A DNA stretch of 8,658 nucleotides, taken from Sphingobacteriaceae bacterium (lineage in GTDB: Bacteria > Bacteroidota > Bacteroidia > B-17B0 > Aurantibacillaceae). The position numbers and the translations under genes were made by a program. Below, piece by piece: positions 6,794 to 8,658 of the stretch (position 1 is its first letter; the number at the start of each line of letters is the position of its first letter). The stretch spans positions 1-8,658 of the forward strand of contig JAHEYE010000006.1 of the NCBI GenBank assembly GCA_023251695.1, in the 5' to 3' direction. The notes under the pieces were generated by a model that saw only the letters and a list, made by a program, of their open reading frames with translations, was not told where the DNA came from and did not search any database.

Positions 6794-6847
6794 ATGATTA
6801 AAGATAGTAAAACTTATTTCTTACCTTTAGTGCTGATAAAAACATGA
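6794..6847 (+). CDS. Possible 17-codon upstream ORF overlapping the hisS start
   Basis: An ATG at 6794 opens a 17-codon frame (MIKDSKTYFLPLVLIKT) whose TGA overlaps the hisS ATG as ATGA, an arrangement typical of translational coupling. It contains no histidine codon, so it is not a classical attenuation leader peptide. The frame is short enough to arise by chance, and I see no ribosome-binding sequence before it. Confidence 0.2.
   Translation: MIKDSKTYFLPLVLIKT
6822..6829 (+). promoter_or_regulatory. Weak candidate -7 element of hisS
   Basis: TACCTTTA differs from TAnnTTTG only in its last base and lies 14 bases before the hisS ATG. No good -33 element stands upstream. hisS may instead be co-transcribed with argS. 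Confidence 0.25.
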
Positions 6848-8400
6848 AACCATCCATTCCCAGAGGCACAAGAGATTTCGGTCCTGCAGAAATGCAGAAA
6901 CGGAATTTTATTTTCTCTGTTGTAAAGAAAAATTTTGAGTTGTTTGGTTATGAACCTATCGAAACCCCAACGATGGAGAATTCTGAAACGCTGTTAGGAA
7001 AATATGGCGAAGAGGGTGATAAATTAGTTTTCAGAATTCTAGATTCCGGTGAATTTTTAGAAAAAATACCATTAGGGGAACAAGGCCAAAAAGTACTTGA
7101 AAGTCCTAAAGTAGAATCTTTTATTACCGATGATTTGTTGCCAATTTTAACTGAAGAAACTGGATTAACTGATGAAGAAATTGAAGCTGGTAATATTGAT
7201 TTTAATAAAATAGTCCCAATACTCGGAGAAAAATTCATTCATTTTTTTGAGAATATTAAAATGAGTGACTTAAGCTTTTTTTCCAACGAAATAGTAAGGT
7301 ACATTACCGAAAAAGCCTTACGTTACGATTTAACCGTTCCCTTTGCGCGTTATGTGGTAATGAATCAACATAATCTTACTTTTCCATTCAAGCGTTATCA
7401 GATACAACCGGTGTGGAGAGCGGATAAGCCACAAAAAGGCCGTTACAGGGAATTTTATCAATGCGATGCCGATATTATCGGGAGCAATTCGTTGATTAAT
7501 GAATTGGATCTGATTTCTTTAATGGATAAATCATTTTCTGAATTAAAAATTCCGGTTTTATTAAAATTCAACAACCGTAAAATTTTAAGTTCAATTGCAG
7601 AAATCATCAATGCAAAAGATAAAATTGTTGAAATTACCATTGCGATTGATAAATTAGATAAGATCGGAAAAGATGGGGTTGTAAAAGAATTAACCGAAAA
7701 AGGAATTGATGCTTCTTCTGTTCAAAAACTTACACCCCTATTCGATTTTAAAGGAAGTAATGCCGATAAAGTAAAAGTTTTAAAAACATTTGTTGGTGAG
7801 AATGAAATTGGTAAAAAAGGAATTGAAGAAATCGAGTACTTATTACTAAATTCAAATACTTCTGCTGCTGAAATTGAATTAGATATTACTCTCGCGCGTG
7901 GATTAAATTATTATACAGGAACTATTTTTGAAGTAAAAGCAAACGCCGGTACCTTTACACCAAGTATTTTAGGCGGTGGTCGTTACGATGACCTTACGGG
8001 AATTTTCGGCTTACCAAACATGAGTGGTGTCGGCATTTCGTTTGGTGTCGACCGGATTTATGATGTAATGGAAGAATTAAATTTATTTCCGGAGAGTATT
8101 AGTAAAACATCAAGCACAAAATTATTGTTCGCTCATTTTGATGAAAGTAATCGTGATTACTGTATCTCGCTCGCTAACGAATTAAGAAAAAATAATATTT
8201 CCTGTGAAGTTTATCCTGACGTGACTAAAAAGGTCGCAAAACAATTTGAATACGCCGATAAAAAAAATATTCCTTTTGTTTGCGTTATCGGTAGCAACGA
8301 AATGCAGAACAAACGCTACATGTTAAAAGACATGTCGAAAGGAACGCAGGAAGAAATGAGTTTAGAAGATATTATAAATAAACTGTCAGGTCAAGCGTAG
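6844..8400 (+). CDS. hisS: Histidyl-tRNA synthetase with an extra N-terminal-half segment
   Basis: This class II synthetase charges tRNA(His). The N-terminus IPRGTRDF (5-12) is the usual HisRS opening, motif 1 surrounds YEPIETPTME (36-45), and motif 2 covers KRYQIQPVWRADKPQKGRYREFYQCDAD (183-210). The HisRS-specific ARGLNYYTGTIFE segment is at 351-363 and motif 3 at 394-407 (SGVGISFGVDRIYD). The C-terminal anticodon-binding domain starts near 425. At 518 residues it is longer than the roughly 420-470 I expect. The excess lies between FRILDSGEFLEK (63-74) and ITEKALRYDLT (154-164), where an acidic, probably helical stretch of about 80 residues replaces the roughly 25-30 expected. The frame is uninterrupted and base composition matches the rest. 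The stop codon lies inside a repeat arm shared with the downstream gap. Confidence 0.96.
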   Translation: MKPSIPRGTRDFGPAEMQKRNFIFSVVKKNFELFGYEPIETPTMENSETLLGKYGEEGDKLVFRILDSGEFLEKIPLGEQGQKVLESPKVESFITDDLLPILTEETGLTDEEIEAGNIDFNKIVPILGEKFIHFFENIKMSDLSFFSNEIVRYITEKALRYDLTVPFARYVVMNQHNLTFPFKRYQIQPVWRADKPQKGRYREFYQCDADIIGSNSLINELDLISLMDKSFSELKIPVLLKFNNRKILSSIAEIINAKDKIVEITIAIDKLDKIGKDGVVKELTEKGIDASSVQKLTPLFDFKGSNADKVKVLKTFVGENEIGKKGIEEIEYLLLNSNTSAAEIELDITLARGLNYYTGTIFEVKANAGTFTPSILGGGRYDDLTGIFGLPNMSGVGISFGVDRIYDVMEELNLFPESISKTSSTKLLFAHFDESNRDYCISLANELRKNNISCEVYPDVTKKVAKQFEYADKKNIPFVCVIGSNEMQNKRYMLKDMSKGTQEEMSLEDIINKLSGQA

Positions 8401-8454
8401 TCGAGGCCGTTTTATAAATTAAGCAATCACTTCTCGACTTCGCTCGAAGTGACA
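8394..8454. repeat. Palindromic intergenic repeat spanning the hisS end and the gap to lhgO
   Basis: AGCGTAGTCGAG (8394-8405) and CTCGACTTCGCT (8433-8444) are inverted copies with 11 of 12 positions pairing. The right part is also a local hairpin, TCACTTC (8427-8433) with GAAGTGA (8446-8452). The wording (TTCTCGACTTCGCTCGAAGTGACA) resembles the abundant intergenic repeats of Bacteroidota genomes; that is recalled rather than searched. The left arm contains the hisS stop codon, and the right arm ends seven bases before the lhgO ATG. Confidence 0.65.
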
Positions 8455-8460
8455 AAAAAT

Positions 8461-8658
8461 ATGAGCTCAAACAAGTATGATATTATTGTTATCGGTGGCG
8501 GAATTGTTGGATTAGCTACTGCTTACAAACTTTCTCTAAAGGTCCCAAACAAAACCATTTTGGTTTTAGAGAAAGAAAAAGAAGTTGCTGCTCATCAAAC
8601 AGGACATAATTCGGGCGTAATCCATTCAGGAATTTATTATAAACCCGGTTCATACAAA
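8461..8658 (+). CDS. lhgO: L-2-hydroxyglutarate oxidase, N-terminal part (cut by window edge)
   Basis: Sixty-six codons are visible and the frame is open at the edge. Residues 7-25 (DIIVIGGGIVGLATAYKLS) form the first beta-alpha unit of an FAD-binding Rossmann fold with GGGIVG at 12-17, and Glu37 closes the second strand (LVLEKE), where it would bind the FAD ribose. HQTGHNSGVIHSGIYYKPGS (45-64) is the characteristic stretch of the LhgO/YgaF group, which oxidises L-2-hydroxyglutarate to 2-oxoglutarate and passes electrons to the respiratory chain. Other DAO-superfamily oxidases share the fold but seldom this segment. The start is set by the ATG right before the fold; only A-rich sequence precedes it. 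It follows hisS by 60 bases on the same strand and could share its transcript. Confidence 0.88.
   Translation, partial: MSSNKYDIIVIGGGIVGLATAYKLSLKVPNKTILVLEKEKEVAAHQTGHNSGVIHSGIYYKPGSYK

Noticed and set aside
6794..6847. Histidine attenuation leader for hisS
   Set aside because: The short frame has no histidine codons, and no T-box or competing terminator structure is visible before hisS.
1..8658. A new defence or mobile system
   Set aside because: The window holds no transposase, integrase, toxin-antitoxin pair or nuclease cluster. Apart from the broken ATPase and the orphan lipoprotein, the genes are core housekeeping.

Overview
The window is a stretch of chromosome from a member of the Bacteroidota. 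The evidence is the A+T-rich base composition, A-rich sequence in place of Shine-Dalgarno sites before start codons, promoter elements of the TAnnTTTG type, a lipoprotein with little resemblance to proteobacterial ones, and arginyl- and histidyl-tRNA synthetases with Bacteroidota-like wording. I cannot resolve the order or genus. Most of the window is housekeeping: mRNA turnover (pnp), the ribosome (rpsO) and tRNA charging (argS, hisS).

Left part, minus strand (1-3693). rpsO (S15) and pnp (PNPase) keep the widespread rpsO-pnp order. rpsO has a Bacteroidota promoter just upstream and its own intrinsic terminator. pnp follows after a 228-bp gap that holds heptad repeats and a 7-bp hairpin close to the pnp start, and it ends in a second intrinsic terminator. 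Beyond that lies an AAA-type ATPase reading frame that runs off the left edge. It is interrupted by an in-frame TAG about 106 codons in, and its promoter region is built from 15-bp tandem repeats with dyad symmetry.

Right part, plus strand (3866-8658). A 322-residue predicted lipoprotein of unknown function ends in a strong G+C-rich terminator. argS follows, apparently with almost no 5' leader, then hisS, which carries an extra segment of about 50 residues near its N-terminus. The last gene is the start of an L-2-hydroxyglutarate oxidase (lhgO), cut by the window edge. A palindromic intergenic repeat lies between hisS and lhgO, and one of its arms supplies the hisS stop codon.

I found no convincing new multi-gene system. 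The points most worth a second look are the repeat-built ATPase promoter with the in-frame stop in its gene, the HisRS insertion, the heptad repeats at two intergenic sites, and the repeat that overlaps the end of hisS. No gap between genes exceeds 300 bases.
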